64,000 nucleotides of DNA from Trema orientale (lineage: Eukaryota; Streptophyta; Magnoliopsida; Rosales; Cannabaceae): positions 445,830 through 509,829 of the forward strand of contig JXTC01000063.1 of NCBI GenBank assembly GCA_002914845.1, in the 5' to 3' direction. The notes below the pieces were generated by a model. It worked only from the letters and a program-made list of their open reading frames with translations, was not told where the DNA came from and did not search any database. Position numbers and translations under genes: made by a program. This document shows, one piece after another, positions 45,914 to 59,068 of the stretch; positions within the stretch are counted from its first letter, which is position 1, and each line of letters begins with the position of its first letter.

Positions 45914-48900
45914 ATGAAGCATTCCTTTTCAGATTCTGGGTTGATTATTTCTTTGGCAATGTTCCGTCATGGGATTTTTCTGTTATGCATGAGCAAAAGC
46001 TTGGTTTCATCAGCAGCACCAACTTATGGGAATTCAACCGATCATCTGGCTTTACTAGATCTCAAGAATCAGATTACCGAAGACCCTCAAGGAATCATGA
46101 ACTCGTGGAATGATTCTGTCCATTTCTGCAATTGGTTTGGCATTACTTGCGGCTCAAACAATGAAAGAGTCGTGTTTTTAAACCTAGCAAACCAAAGCTT
46201 GGTTGGCTTTCTCCCACCTTCTATAGGAAATCTCACACTCCTTGCTGGAATCAACCTGCAAAACAACAGCTTCCAAGGTGAAATCCCTCAAGAAATCGGT
46301 CGACTGATTTACCTGAAGGATATCAGTTTCACTTACAATTCATTTGGAGGGACGATCCCAACTAACTTAACTCACTGCACAGAGCTGAGGGTCCTTGATC
46401 TAAATTACAACCAGCTTACTGGAGTGATTCCAGACCAACTCAGCTCATTGATGAAGTTAACTCGCTTTGGTTTAGGCAGGAACAACCTTACTGGAACTGT
46501 CCCTGCTTGGATAGGAAATTTCTCTTCTTTGGAACGTCTTTCGCTTGCCCTGAACAATTTCGAAGGAAGCATACCGAAAGATCTAGGCCGTCTAAAGGGC
46601 TTGGAAGTATTACTATTATGGGGTAACAATCTGTCCGGTATAATCCCTTCTTCAATTTATAACATTTCTTCTTTATTCTATTTCACCTTTGCTCAGAACC
46701 AGCTTCAAGGAAAGCTACCTCCAGATATAGGCATTACTCTTCCTAATCTCGAAGTAGTTGCTGGTGGAATGAACAAGCTTACAGGGTCTATTCCTGTGTC
46801 CTTATCCAATGCTTCGAGACTTCAGATTCTTGACTTTGCGCTAAATGGTCTTAGTGGGAATCTGCCACATGGTCTAGGAAGCCTGAGAGATTTGTCAAGA
46901 CTTTATTTAGTTGAAAATTATGGACTAGGAAGTGGCAAAAATGGTGATCTGAATATTCTCAGTTTGTTGGCTAACTGTACTAGTCTAGAGGTTTTGGGTC
47001 TTGCAGGCAATAACTTTGGAGGAGAACTGCCTAAATCCATATCTAACCTGTCAAAACATTTACAAATTTTTACTCTAGGCAGAAATAAGTTACATGGAAA
47101 CATTCCCACTGGTATTGGAAACCTTGTGAAGTTGACTCTTCTAGGACTGGAGGGGAACCATTTAAGTGGGAGTGTTCCTCTTGAACTTGGAAAGCTTCAG
47201 AAGTTAGGAGGTTTGTATTTGAACGTCAACAAGTTTTCTGGGCCAATACCTTCCTCCCTAGGTAACTTAACTTCATTGAGCAGGCTCTTTATGGAGGAGA
47301 ATAGGCTTGAAGGAAGTATACCTCCGAGCCTCGGTAGCTGCCGGAATTTATTGATACTTAACCTCTCTAGTAATAGTATCAATGGTAGCATACCAAAAGA
47401 GGTTATGGGAATTTCTTCCCTCTCTATTTCATTGACCTTGTCTAATAATTCTTTGACAGGTTCATTACCAACCGAAGTTGGTGACTTGAATAATCTTTCA
47501 GAGTTGGATGTCTCAGGAAACAAGTTATCCGGTGAAATTCCCAGCAGCCTTGGAAAATGTACTAGTTTAAGCAGGTTGGTTCTGAAGGAAAATGAGTTTG
47601 AAGGAACAATTCCTGAAGCTCTGAAAAGTCTAAGAGGATTGGAAGAGATGGATCTTTCTCGCAATAATTTGTCCGGTCCGGTTCCTGAATTTCTCAGCAA
47701 GTTTTCAACTCTCAAGCTATTAAATCTTGCTCATAACAATTTTGAGGGTGAATTGTCGAGGAAAGGTGTTTTCTCAAATGCATCAGCTGTTTCAGTTCTT
47801 GGAAATAAAAGGCTATGTGGTGGTATCCCGGAACTACGTTTACCTGCATGCCCCAATGAAAAACCTCATTCATCTAGAAGCACATTGGCTCAAAGGGTAG
47901 TAATCCCGGTAGCTTTGTCAGTTGTATTGGTGCTACTTCTAATCATTACCTCTTTTGTTGTTTGCCTTATGGTAAAACGTTCAAGAAGGAGGCCTTTAAC
48001 TTCATCTTCTTCTACGAATGATTCTGAGCCGCATATCTCTTATTCAGATATTGTTGAATCAACTGCTGGTTTCTCTGAGGAAAATCTGATTGGTTCAGGT
48101 AGTTTTGGTTCTGTTTATAGAGGAGTACTTCCTGGAGATGGGAAAGTAGTTGCAGTCAAGGTACTAAACCTTCGAACACAAGGCGCTTCAAAGAGTTTCT
48201 TTGATGAATGCAAAGCTTTAAGAAGCGTACGACATCGTAATCTTCTCAAGATCATAACAGCCTGCTCAAGCATTGATCGTCAAGGAAATGACTTCAAAAG
48301 CCTAGTTTTCGAGTTCATGGCGAATGGAAATTTAGACCAATGGCTGCACCCGATAAATGACGAACGACATCAGATCAAGAGATTGAACTTTATTCAGAGA
48401 CTTAACATAGCCATTGATGTTGCTTCTGCATTGGAATATCTCCATCACTATTGTCAAACTCCTATAGTTCATTGTGATCTAAAGCCTAGCAATGTCCTAC
48501 TTGATCATGACATGGTTGCCCATGTCAGCGATTTCGGTTTAGCTAGTTTCTTGTTTGAAGAATCAGACAAATTTCCCAAGAACCAAACGTTGTCAGTTGG
48601 GCTAAAGGGCTCCATTGGGTACATTCCTCCAGGTAAACTAGTATCTTTTTCTCGCAGTTAACAATTGAACTCTATATTAAGACCTATGGCTATGATATTT
48701 CAATGAATTCTAATTGCAGAATATGGCATGGGAGATAAAGTTTCCATACTGGGAGATATTTACAGCTATGGGATTCTCTTGCTAGAAATCTTCATAGGAA
48801 AAAGACCAACAAATGAGTTGTTCAAAGATGGTATGAACATTTATCAGTTCACAGCAATGGCTTTGCCGAATCATGTCATGGATATAGTTGACCCTTCATT

Positions 48901-49171
48901 GTCGTTTGAAGATGACATTGATGATGATGATGATGTTAAGAGAAATGAAAACGACAAAGAAGAAGAGAAAACGATGATTGAAGATGGCATAAACCAATTT
49001 GACCATGGTAGAAGAGAAATGGAGGAATGTTTGGTTTCCGTTATACATATTGGACTATCATGCTCTAATGTTTCTCCAAGAGAAAGGCTGCTTATGAATG
49101 TTGTTGTCAATAAATTGAAAGCTGCCAAAGACTCTTATCTTAAATTCAAGAAGAAAAGACAGAACAGATAG
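45914..49171 (+). CDS. LRR receptor kinase, subfamily XII (EFR/Xa21-like), copy 1
   Basis: Two exons (45914-48632 and 48720-49171) give 1,056 aa. Signal peptide about 1-35; LRR N-terminal cap 40-80 (ALLDLKNQITEDPQG, then CNWFGITC); over twenty LRRs at about 85-625; membrane segment about 661-687 followed by KRSRRR; kinase from about 722. Kinase landmarks: GSGSFGSV at 727, Lys749 in VAVK, HCD at 853-855 (non-RD), DFG at 873-875. The intron splits the P+1 region (IGYIPP|EYGMGDKVS), as in this subfamily. Family members (EFR, FLS2, Xa21) detect microbial peptides at the plasma membrane; the ligand here is unknown. An Asp/Glu-rich stretch follows DPSLSF in the C-lobe. No breaks are seen. Confidence 0.95.
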
Positions 49172-49781
49172 TTTTGTTCTTTAAGGTCTTCTTTTTTTTT
49201 TTTTTAAAAAAAAAATATGAACAATAGTTTTATATGTATATTTGAAATATTGCAAGAGTTTTATTTTATTTTTATTTCCCTTGCTTTCTTTCGGGTATTG
49301 GAACTTTATAGCTGGCCGAGAAACTACCTATTATGTAAGACCAACATGGGACCTCTGTTCTTTGGCTTATTCTGCTCTGTTCAAAGTCTCTCTGTTCTTT
49401 TCTCTCTTTTTTTCCCCAATTTTATTGTCGTTTGGATGTTGTCTTTTTAATTTAATCTTGTTTTATGGTTTTTGTCTTCTTGATTTTATTTTTGTTGCTG
49501 CCTTCCAAATTTCAGTCGTTTGCGAAGTGTACCGTAGTTGTCGTTTCTTTAACTTATTGCCGTTCTTAGCGTAATGTCGTTTCCAAAATTCTCTTCTTCC
49601 TTTTTTTTTCGTCTTTAAATAACCATATTAGAGTCTGCGGCTTTCAGGTATTGCAGCAGTTTCATCATTCTATTAACTTGAAATGTTTTATATTGCCGTC
49701 ATTCACTTTTTATCCCAGTAAAATGACAGGAAAATTAGCAAGATAGTGGACTCTCTCTTTTAGATATTAAACGTTCCCCCA

Positions 49782-49923
49782 TATATGATCCTCGAAATAC
49801 TTCATTGAAAAACCTTTTCTTTTCATTTCGTTGTTAGGACATAATTCTCGGATATATGATCCTCGAAATACTTTATTGAAAAACCTTTTCTTTTCATTTC
49901 GTTGTTAAGACATAATTCTTGGA
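49782..49923. repeat. Tandem duplication, 71-bp unit, two copies
   Basis: Two near-identical copies running from TATATGATCCTCGAAATACT through TTTTCATTTCGTTGTTA to ACATAATTCT. Only about three substitutions are visible, so the duplication is recent. Confidence 0.9.
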
Positions 49924-50108
49924 TTAATAAAGCCTAAAACAATTCTAGGATCATCACTTCAAATTATTAGAAAATAATTGTTGAGGGACAAAAGTAATAC
50001 CTAAATCCATGATTTTTTTATAGAGCAAAAATCACGTTCTTGATCACACTAGATTGTTGGACAATGATCATATGAACACAGAAAATCTAGATCATGAGGG
50101 TAGGCGGT

Positions 50109-50255
50109 CTTCCACAGTTAAATCATCTTAGGTATACAGCGGAATTTCTCACTCTCACATGGAGCAGAAGAGAAGAGTGCCTTCTACAGTTAAATTACCT
50201 CAGTTACACATCGGATTTCTCACTCTCAGATAAGACAGAAGAGAAGAGAAAAGCG
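50109..50255. repeat. Tandem duplication, about 72-bp unit, two copies
   Basis: Two diverged copies running from CTTC(C/T)ACAGTTAAAT to ATTTCTCACTCTCA and CAGAAGAGAAGAG. They lie only about 190 bases from the 71-bp duplication, with unrelated sequence. Confidence 0.8.
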
Positions 50256-50784
50256 TATGCATATTGATTTAACTCACAGCCCATTAGCCCAATAGGTTTT
50301 TAACTTTATATATACTGAATAACCAATAGTCAATCCATTACTAAATATTGTGCCTGTAAAAAGTCTCTATACTTTGTAAAACTTGTACCCAATAGATGTT
50401 TCTAGAGCCTATTGAGCAGATCGCTAATTGGTCATTCAATTTAGATAGCTCGTATAACGCATAATTGTCATTAACTATGCGAGCCCACATAAAGAAATAT
50501 TAAAAACCTAATATTCGTTCTTTAATTTCTTATTTCTAAATTTTGGTTAATAAAACGAGCGATTAACTTTCTGTAATAATAAGTAGGGAATAATAATATA
50601 AATTTACAAGTGTACTAATATAAGTTCATCATTCATAAAAATATTATTAACCCCTAACAAATTAAGCAACACTTCACACGCGACTTTGTAGCTATTTTTT
50701 TTTTTCAAACCATATGTGAATTTGGACTGCATAATTGATTCTCTTGTTTTATTATTATTATTATTATTTGCTAAATAAAAAAAA

Positions 50785-50905
50785 GGGATCAGGTGGTGCC
50801 TGTCCCGCTTCTCGAACCCTTCAACTTATCAAGCAATCTCGGGCTCTACCAAGGAACTATAAGGGCCTGACCTATTCTCTCTCGGCCTTCAACCTAGTGT
50901 TACCC
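50785..50905 (-). mobile_element. Possible tRNA-derived SINE, minus strand
   Basis: Read on the minus strand, a box A-like TAGTTCCTTGGTAGAG (about 50845-50860) is followed 40 bases later by box B-like GGGTTCGAGAAG (50808-50819) and then a T-rich tail. No cloverleaf can be drawn, so it is not a tRNA gene. Confidence 0.4.
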
Positions 50906-52446
50906 ACCCACGTGCTAGCACACTCTAATACATCAACAACTAATTAACTGGAGCAGATATTCTCTTATATTATATAAATTATGATGATGAGTTGTTTTAT
51001 TAAAATAAATAAATAAGTAAAATAAAAATCGGTCCAACAATCAAAGTCCTTGTTTTTAGTGAAAGTAAGCATATACTTTAGTCATTTAGATTAGATCAGA
51101 AGTAGCTTTCAAGAAAGGGATTGGACCATTATTATTTCACCTGTAGTCAGATATCATTAGGATCATATAGTTACCGTAGCGAAAACTAGGTAAGAAGTAT
51201 GAGGATACCACTGATTCTTTTTTTTCTTTTCAAAAAAAAAAAAAAAAAAGCGTTTTGGGCTTGGATGATAGTTTTAGAATCATTTTTCATAATGGCTTTC
51301 TTAGAACTATTTTTTTTTAATTAAACAGAACTAATTATTTTTAATATGATGGTTAAAACATACCTAATTCCATTCAAAGAAGAGAGTGGCGAGACGTGGG
51401 CTCAAGGACGTTGAAAGTTTTGGCATCACTAATTGAATATAAGAAAGGACGAGCTACCTTAGGCTCATAGTAGTTCTTTGGAAGAGCTATATGAATCAAA
51501 ATGTGTGATCATTTCTAAACAAGGACGAGAATAGCAGTATTGGTTTTTTAAAATTAATGAAATATTGGGAAATACATTATTAATGGTGGAAATTTCGGAA
51601 AAAAAATACCGAAATTAGTGGATATTTTATTTAAACATGAAAAAAAAACAGTATAATTTAAAACCGTAAAAAAATACTATATCTATCGGTAATAAATGAA
51701 TATATTACAGAAGTAGAATAGGAAAAAGTATCATTAAGATGAAAGTAATAGATTCAGCTATTCAAGCATATAAAACAAGTCATTATAATGCATATAAGGT
51801 TTTAAAAATATTTACAGTTAGAGAATAGAAATTGAAATATATTTCAAAATTGTGTATAAGATGTGAAAATTGTTGTAGAATTATTATACTTCGAAAGAAA
51901 ATAAAAGAAAAAAAGAAATGCATTACTAACAACTTGATGTTTAAAGAGTAAAATTAAAGCTTCTGAAAACGTGGGGAACCCCTAGCTTTTTAATAACCTT
52001 TTAACGTGAAAGTTCTAGTGTACAAGTTTTCTTTAAGAACCTTACAGTCTTGCAACTTGTAATAATATATTTAATTATGTATCACAGAATTGAAAGGAGG
52101 AAAGAAAAAAAATAGTACTTTTAATTGAATTGGACTATGTGTGTATAATTAGTTTTCGTGGTGTTTATAATCTATTCAATAAATTAGGCCCGAACAGAAG
52201 TTATTAATGCTATACCTTTTTACCATTGGTGATAATAATAATAGGAAGTTTTTACCTATAAATTAGAAGAAGCCATCAATTTTAAATTAATGTGATTCTA
52301 AACAAAAATACGAAAACCTTCATATTACTAACCTTTCAAGAAAAAACTAAAATATGAGGGAAAAAAAAAAACACGTCTTTCATTCATATTGACAATGGAC
52401 TTTTATTGAAACCGAATTAAGAACATATACACTATTAACATTACAT

Positions 52447-52931
52447 TGTTAGACACAACACGTAGTAAAAATAACGTAATTACTATTATTATAGTAAAAA
52501 GTAATTACACTAAGACTTGACACACTCTTAACAATGGATCACAATTTATACACTAAGCACTCACACTTTACTCTCTATTTTACTTACACCTTATTTCACT
52601 CTATCTCACGTGGACACATACTTATTTATATATTTCACTTACTCACACTTATATAACTCACAATCATATATACTTATTTTCCACACACTTGCTCCAGCCA
52701 TGGGACCAAGTCCCATATTTATATTGGCTAATGTCCATTATTGTTCACTGACTTATAACAGCTAGAAAATTCTAGTATATATTGGTTCATGTAGACAACT
52801 TGCCTTTCTTTTCCTAAAGTCTTCTAGAATGAGCAATGGGCAGTTAGCTTGGGCAATACGAGTACTTTGGGCAACCATAAATTATTGAAGAATTATCTAG
52901 AATTGACTAAAGTAGGTGATGACTTTTAACA
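52447..52931 (-). repeat. 3' LTR of copia B
   Basis: The plus-strand sequence starts TGTTAGACACAACACG and ends TTTTAACA, next to the purine tract. Confidence 0.9.
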
Positions 52932-55900
52932 CTCCCCTCATCACCGACTCGTCAAATTCTTCCTTCGATTTATGTTAAGATGTTCCCTGAATTTTTGAAA
53001 TGTTGTAGTGCTGAGCCCTTTAGTAAACAAATATGCTACTTGATCTTCGGTTCTCACTTGGCCCATCTCAAGTTCCTCTTGTAAAACTTTATCTCTGAGA
53101 AAATGATAATGAACTTCAACATGTTTAGTTCGTACATAAAACACTGGATTCTTTGCTAGACGAATTGCAGACTGATTGTCGCAGTAGAGTGGTAGAGTGG
53201 TATAACATAGTCCGTGGATTGGTGCAGGTCTTTCATTAGTTGTACTAGCCATGTGCTTTCCTGAGCCGCCATCACTACTGCTCTAAATTCAGCTAATGTC
53301 ATTGATAAAGATACTATTGGTTGTCTCTTATTGTACCAAGATATCGTTCCCGCTCTAAGCTTGAAAATATATCTAGTAGTTGATTGTCTTGTATCATAAT
53401 CTCCAGTATAATCGGCATCGCAATAGTCAATCAACTTGCACTCATCACCTTTCTTATAGAGGAGACTGTAGTCCATCATATCTTTAACATACTGAAGTAT
53501 CTGTTGAACTGCTTCCAAGTGAGTCTTCTTAGGATATTGCATATACTAGCTTACTACTCTAACTGCATAAGAAATATCTGGCGGCATCAGTGTAAGGTAG
53601 ATTAGACTACCCACTAGTTGCCGATACATCATCCCATCTTCTAAGTCTTTGCCTTCGTGTGCACATGGCTTGGCGTTGACTTCCATAGGTGTTGAGATGG
53701 GCTTACAATCAAGCATTCCAAATTTTTGCAACAAATCCTTTGCATATTTTTGTTGACAGAGAAATAAACCTTACTTTGTGTGATCAACTTCCAATCCAAG
53801 GAAGTGTTTAAGTTCTCCAAGCTCTTTCATTTGAAAACGAACTGACAAATTATCCTTTGTTTAATGAATTTCTATTTTATCGTCTCCAGTGATGATGAGA
53901 TCATCCACATATACCAGCACAATTGCTATTTTTGCTTCTTTCACTTTCACAAATAGACTAGAATCTGCATGAGCCATTGAATATCTATTTTTCATCAAGA
54001 ATTCGACAATCTTTCCATACCATGCTCTCGGAGCTTGCTTCAATCTATATAGTGCCTTTTTCAGCTTACAGACATATTCAGGATGAATTTTATCCTTGAA
54101 ACCCTTCGGTTGGATCATATAAATTTCTCGATCTAGCTCTCCACGCTGAAAGGTATTCTTCACATCCATTTGCCACAACCTCCAATCTTTACTTGCAATA
54201 GGTGCTAACAAGACTCATACTATTGTAATCTTAGAGACTGGACTGAATGTTTCATCGTAGTCCAACCTATACTACTGAGAAAAACCTCGAGCTACTAGTT
54301 GAGCCTTCTATCTCTCAATCGACCCGTCAGGACGTGTTTTGATCTTGTAAACCCATCTGCAGGAAATGGGTTTTACATCTGTTGGCTTTGGTACCAGCTC
54401 CCAAGTTTGATTCTTCTCCAGTACATCAATTTCTTTTTTCATAGCTTGTATTTATTGAGAGCTTTGATATGCTTCTTTATACATATCAGGCCCTTTTGGA
54501 CTGTTTTCTTCTGCTACAGCTGTATTGACATACTTGGGATTTGGCTTTTGTATTCTAGTTGACCTTCGAAGTTGTGACGGTGAACTCACTTCTTCTTCTT
54601 GACTTGGTCTAACATCTTCTGCCAGTCTTTGATGAACACCTGTTTGCCAGGGACTCTAAGTTGCTTCGTGCTCAATATCATCTTCGTTACTTTGTTCTTC
54701 TTCAGCTACTTCGGGACTCGATCGTATTTAACAATTTGCTCCCTCATCTTCTGTTGTATTCTATCTTCTATTTCTTTCGAGTCTGGTAGCTCATCCTTCC
54801 GTGGTGACCACCATGATGATGCTTCATCGAACACCACATTTCTTGAAGTATAGCACCGACCATTAGTCGGGTCGTAACATCTCCACTCTTTTCTTTGGTT
54901 GTTGTATCTAACAAAGATACATTAGATTGCCTTTTTGTCGAACTTACTACGTAAGTGATTAGGCATGAATACGTAACAAACACAACAAAAAACTCGAAAA
55001 ATGACCAACTGTAGGTTAAGTACCCCACAGTCTATCAAAGGGTGTGACAAACCCCAGCTTTGCCTGCAAAAGTCTATTGACTACATGAGCCGTTGTCTTC
55101 ATACATTCGGCGTAAAATTTTCTTGGTATATTCTTCGCATGCAACATGCTTCGACATGTCTCTGCAAGATGCTGATTCTTCCTTTCTACTACACCGTTCT
55201 ATTGTGACGTATTTGCACACATAAACTGATGGCGTATATGACATTCTTATAAATACTGTAAGACATTCTTATAAATACTGTAAGAATTTATTTGATGAAT
55301 ATTCTCCGTCATTGTTCATGCGCAAGCATTGGATCTTCTTTCCGACTTCTCCTTCTACTACTTCTTTAAATTCTTTAAATTTTGCAAACGTTTTGGATTT
55401 TTCTTTCATAAAGAAAATCCAAACGTACCTCAAAAAATCATCAATGAAGGTAACCATGTAGTACATCCCGCCAACTGATGCTTACTTGACAGGTTCAAAA
55501 ACATTAAAATGAATCAACTCCAGTGATGCTCTTGCTTTGAACTTTGAGTTTTTGTACAGTAACTGATGTGCTTTATCGTATTAGCATCCGACACAAACGG
55601 TTTCTATTTTGACATCGAGTTGAGGAAGACCCTTAAGCGTAGTCCTCTTCATCATCACCTTCAGTTTGTGATAACTGACATGTCCTAATCTTGCATGCCA
55701 TAAATCTGTTGTTTTATTCTTCTGCACTTTGTCAACATAGGCAAACTCTGCTGACATTACGTAGACTGACTCTAGTCGTCATCCCTCTATTGTGGGTGTA
55801 CTAGAAATCTCAAGATCTTGAAACACCTTAACATCGCGAGGTCTAAATAAGACGTAGTTTCCTGACGCCGTTAGTTGCACCACTGACAGTAGATTCTTCT

Positions 55901-57200
55901 TCATTCTAGGCACATGATAGACATCTTGGAGTGCCACTTGGTTTAAGTTGAATCGGGGCATAATTACCGTCTTAATAATATGGGCAATCGGTAATCTTGA
56001 GTTATTGGTTGTGACCACCACTCGACCTCCTTTATACTCGGTCATGCTCTGTAGCTTTTCTTTGTCGCCTGTCATATGGTTTGAGCATCCTGAGTCGACT
56101 ATCCAATCATTGTCGTTGTCAATTTTTCCAGGTTCCGCAGCTATGAGTACTAATTCTTCTTCTTCAATAGCAAGAAAAGCTTCGACATCCCATTCATCAT
56201 CGCTCTTTCGCTCATCTCTTGAGGTAGCTGGATTGCTCTCTGCTTATTTCTTCTTGGACCAATAATTTTTAGGAATGTGGCCCTTCTTTCCACAATTGTA
56301 GCATTTCTACTCAGATCTTCTATTTTTCTTGAGCCGACCTTCTTTGTTGTCGTTCTTCTGAGCTCTCCCTGGCTGTGAATCTCTATTTTGACTTTCTCTG
56401 TTATCACCTCGTCTTGAACCTCTGCCAGCATTTTGTCTACGTCGATCTTTCTTGTAATTACTAAAGAGTGCTTCTTCATCACCATTTAGTGAGGTCCCAA
56501 ATGTTTGCTTAGCCATTGTTTCTTGATCGGCTAGCAAATTCTCTAATTCAATAAGAGAATGTTGTTTTAACTAACCTTGTACTGCATTAATAAAGCTTCT
56601 ACACTCGGGCCTTAATTCATGAATAATTATTCTACGAATTCTAGATTCTGACATGATAGTAGTAGAGTCTAATGAAGAGATTTCGCGACAAAGAGATTTT
56701 ACCTTGGCAAAATATTGAGCGATGATCATGTCCCGTTACATGATGGAGAGGAGTTCATTCTCAAGAAGTTGCAACCTCGTATCATTCTTCTTCGAGAACA
56801 ACGTCGCAAACATGTCCCACGTGTCCTTCGGTATCTTTGCTTCTTAGATGTGCTCGAGCATTTTTTTTTTTATTGTAGTCCTAATTGCGAATATTGCCTT
56901 GCCGGCTCTGACTTTCCACTTTTCTAGAGCCTCGGCATCCGTCGGCTGTGTAGTCTCACTATCGCCAACAATCTCCTACAAGTCTTGGCCTTGGAGATAA
57001 GACTCCATATATATCAACCATATATTGTAATTTTGATTGTTAAGCTTCTTGATTCCACTGACCACTTAAAGGTCACCCATCGTGGCTCAGCTAAAAATTT
57101 AACTATGCCAAGCAAGCTTGATTTTGAAAACAGGCTCTACAGTACTAAACTGTACATGAATAATAGAAACTCAATAAACGACTGCTCAGATTAGGCCTGT
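52932..57200 (-). pseudogene. copia B gag-pol polyprotein, broken
   Basis: Minus-strand fragments in copia order. The gag end has a zinc knuckle near 56290 (CYNCGKKGHIPKNY, last Cys lost). The protease region is near 56090 ([10 protein letters not shown]). The pre-integrase and integrase core lies at 55270-55900 ([19 protein letters not shown]). RT at 53546-54211 has [14 protein letters not shown] and the catalytic YVDD in [13 protein letters not shown]. RNase H at 52941-53542 has [19 protein letters not shown] and [15 protein letters not shown]. Stops and frameshifts break it at many points, so no full polyprotein can be made. Confidence 0.9.
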
Positions 57201-57223
57201 AATTGATCCGCTCTGATACCACT

Positions 57224-57710
57224 TGTTAAACACAATACGTAGTAAAAATAACGTAATTACTTTTATTATAGTAAAAAGTAATAACACCAAACTTGACACA
57301 CTCTTAACAATGGACCACAATTTATACACTAAACACTCACACTTTACTCTCTATTTTACTTACACCTTATTTCACTCTATCTCACGTGGACACATATTTA
57401 TTTATATATTTCACTTACTCACACTTACATAACTCACAATCGCATATACTTATTTTCCACACACTTGCTCTAACCAAGGAACCAAGTCCCATATTTATAT
57501 TGGCTAATGTCAGTTATTGTTCACCGACTTATAACAGCTGGAAAATTCTAGCATATGTTGGTTCATGTAGACAGCAACTTGTCTTTCTTTTCCTAAAGTC
57601 TTTTAGAATGGGCAATGGGCAGTTAGCTTGGGCAATACGAATACTTTGGGCAACCATAAATTCTTGAAGAATTATCTAGATTTGACTAGAGTAAGTGATG
57701 ACTTTTAGCA
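57224..57710 (-). repeat. 5' LTR of copia B
   Basis: The plus-strand sequence starts TGTTAAACACAATACG and ends GACTTTTAGCA. It aligns with 52447-52931 over the whole length. Confidence 0.9.
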
Positions 57711-57784
57711 CACATAACAATCATAAACTATGAAATATCATTAAGAAAATATTTCTAACAATGTGCAATATTAAGCATTATAAT

Positions 57785-58550
57785 TAGGGGTGAGCGCAGT
57801 GTGGGTTGGGCAGTACAATGTCCAAATTCTTAACCAACCCACAAAGTGCGGTAGAAGAAAATCTTAACTACTGCGGTTAAAAAAAAACTTATTAACCGCA
57901 CCAAATCATACCACATTATGCAGTTTGGTGTGGTGCGATTTATGCGATTTGAGCTTTTGATATTGGCTTCAACAAATTGGGCCAAATTAAAAAAATAATC
58001 TTAAAAAAATCATTACTACTAAAACAAAATCATTTAAAAATTAACACGAATCTAAAATATTTAAGAAAGTTATACATTCACATGTTCATACTTGTCTAAA
58101 CAACATCTTTATATGACACAACATTACAATCTAATTAAAATATAGTCAAGCACAAATGTCTAAAGTTCAAAAATTTAAACATCCTTTCGAGCAACAAACA
58201 AGAAAGTTGAAACTTAAATTATTAGTAAGTCCTCATTCGTTTGACTTTCTCCAACACTCTCCAAGTTTCATTCACAACTTATTCCAAGAAAATTTAAATT
58301 TTAGATTTTAGTATATTATATATGTGAATTTATGTGTGTATATATATATATATTAAATTGGATGTACATGTATATGCTGTGCGGTGTAGTTTATTGCAAA
58401 AATAGAAATCTTATTTTGCATTCCACACTGCACCACGGCTGTAGAAAAAAAATTGGACCATAAACATACCACGAAACAAAATAAGCACACCGCGCAGTAT
58501 GATTTGGTTTGGGCGGTTTATGCGGTTAAGCGGAAATCTGCTCACCCCTA
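57785..58550. mobile_element. Non-autonomous hAT element, 766 bp
   Basis: Inverted ends TAGGGGTGAGC and GCTCACCCCTA are perfect for 11 bases and of the hAT type. A perfect 8-base target duplication ATTATAAT flanks them (57777-57784 and 58551-58558). Inside are repeated GCGGT(T/A) and TTTATGCG(A/G)TT motifs near both ends. No transposase is encoded. Confidence 0.9.
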
Positions 58551-58739
58551 ATTATAATATTGTTTTGAAAAAATATAATGTAGTCATAAGAAGTAAAAGC
58601 AGAAGTCTGTTTAGTCTCGCGAATTATATTATCTGTACAACAGAACCTCAGGTTAGATGAAAAATCTTGGTAATATTGTTTGCGGCTAGGACCACATAAA
58701 AATTTCAATTGAAATTATAGACATATAGGTATATCACAT

Positions 58740-59068
58740 AAGTCCAAGTTGTCTAATTCAGATAATAATATTTAGTTGAAAATATATATCAAGGTGCAGT
58801 TGGATGCAATAAAAATCTGGTTGGCCGGCTACAGTCATTAAATTATTGTAGCTTTTAGGAATTGTGGTAGATAGAGTAGTTGTCTGTTTAATGAATTGTC
58901 GATGTTGAAATTATGTGACACAAAGCATTTTGCAATATTATCATTCTGTATAATTGTTTTTAACTTTTGAGTATATCTTAAGAAAAAGATTAAACATTCT
59001 ACTTAATGAAACCGGCATTGAGATTTGGTATCTACATGAAGTCCGTGACAGTTTCTAAAAGACTAATT
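58740..59068 (+). promoter_or_regulatory. Promoter/5' flank of receptor kinase 2, duplicated
   Basis: It shares blocks with 45628-45913: TCCAAGTTGTCTAATTCAGA, TGCAGTTGGATGCAATAAAA and TGAGATTTGG. This marks the left part of the duplicated unit and suggests that both receptor genes inherited the same control region. Specific elements are not identified. Confidence 0.6.

Larger units (their letters stand above)
49172..52446. other. Spacer after receptor kinase 1
   Basis: Up to about 49750 it matches the region after receptor kinase 2, and so belongs to the duplicated unit (3' UTR and flank). Then come two tandem duplications (49782-49923 and 50109-50255), a SINE-like segment near 50790-50900, and AT-rich DNA without genes. 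Confidence 0.5.
52447..57710 (-). mobile_element. Full-length but dead Ty1/copia element (copy B)
   Basis: LTRs of 485 and 487 bases bound a 4.3-kb interior read on the minus strand. The PBS is CTCTGATACCACT at 57211-57223 (complement of TGGTATCAGAG) and the purine tract GATGAGGGGAG is at 52932-52942. The flanks TACAT (52442-52446) and CACAT (57711-57715) form a 5-base target duplication with one change. Several substitutions per 100 bases separate the LTRs, so the insertion is not recent. It lies between the two receptor kinase copies. Confidence 0.92.

Noticed and set aside
46405..47715. Long minus-strand frames opposite the receptor kinase LRRs
   Set aside because: Antisense shadows of the LRR repeats; the same frames recur opposite copy 2.
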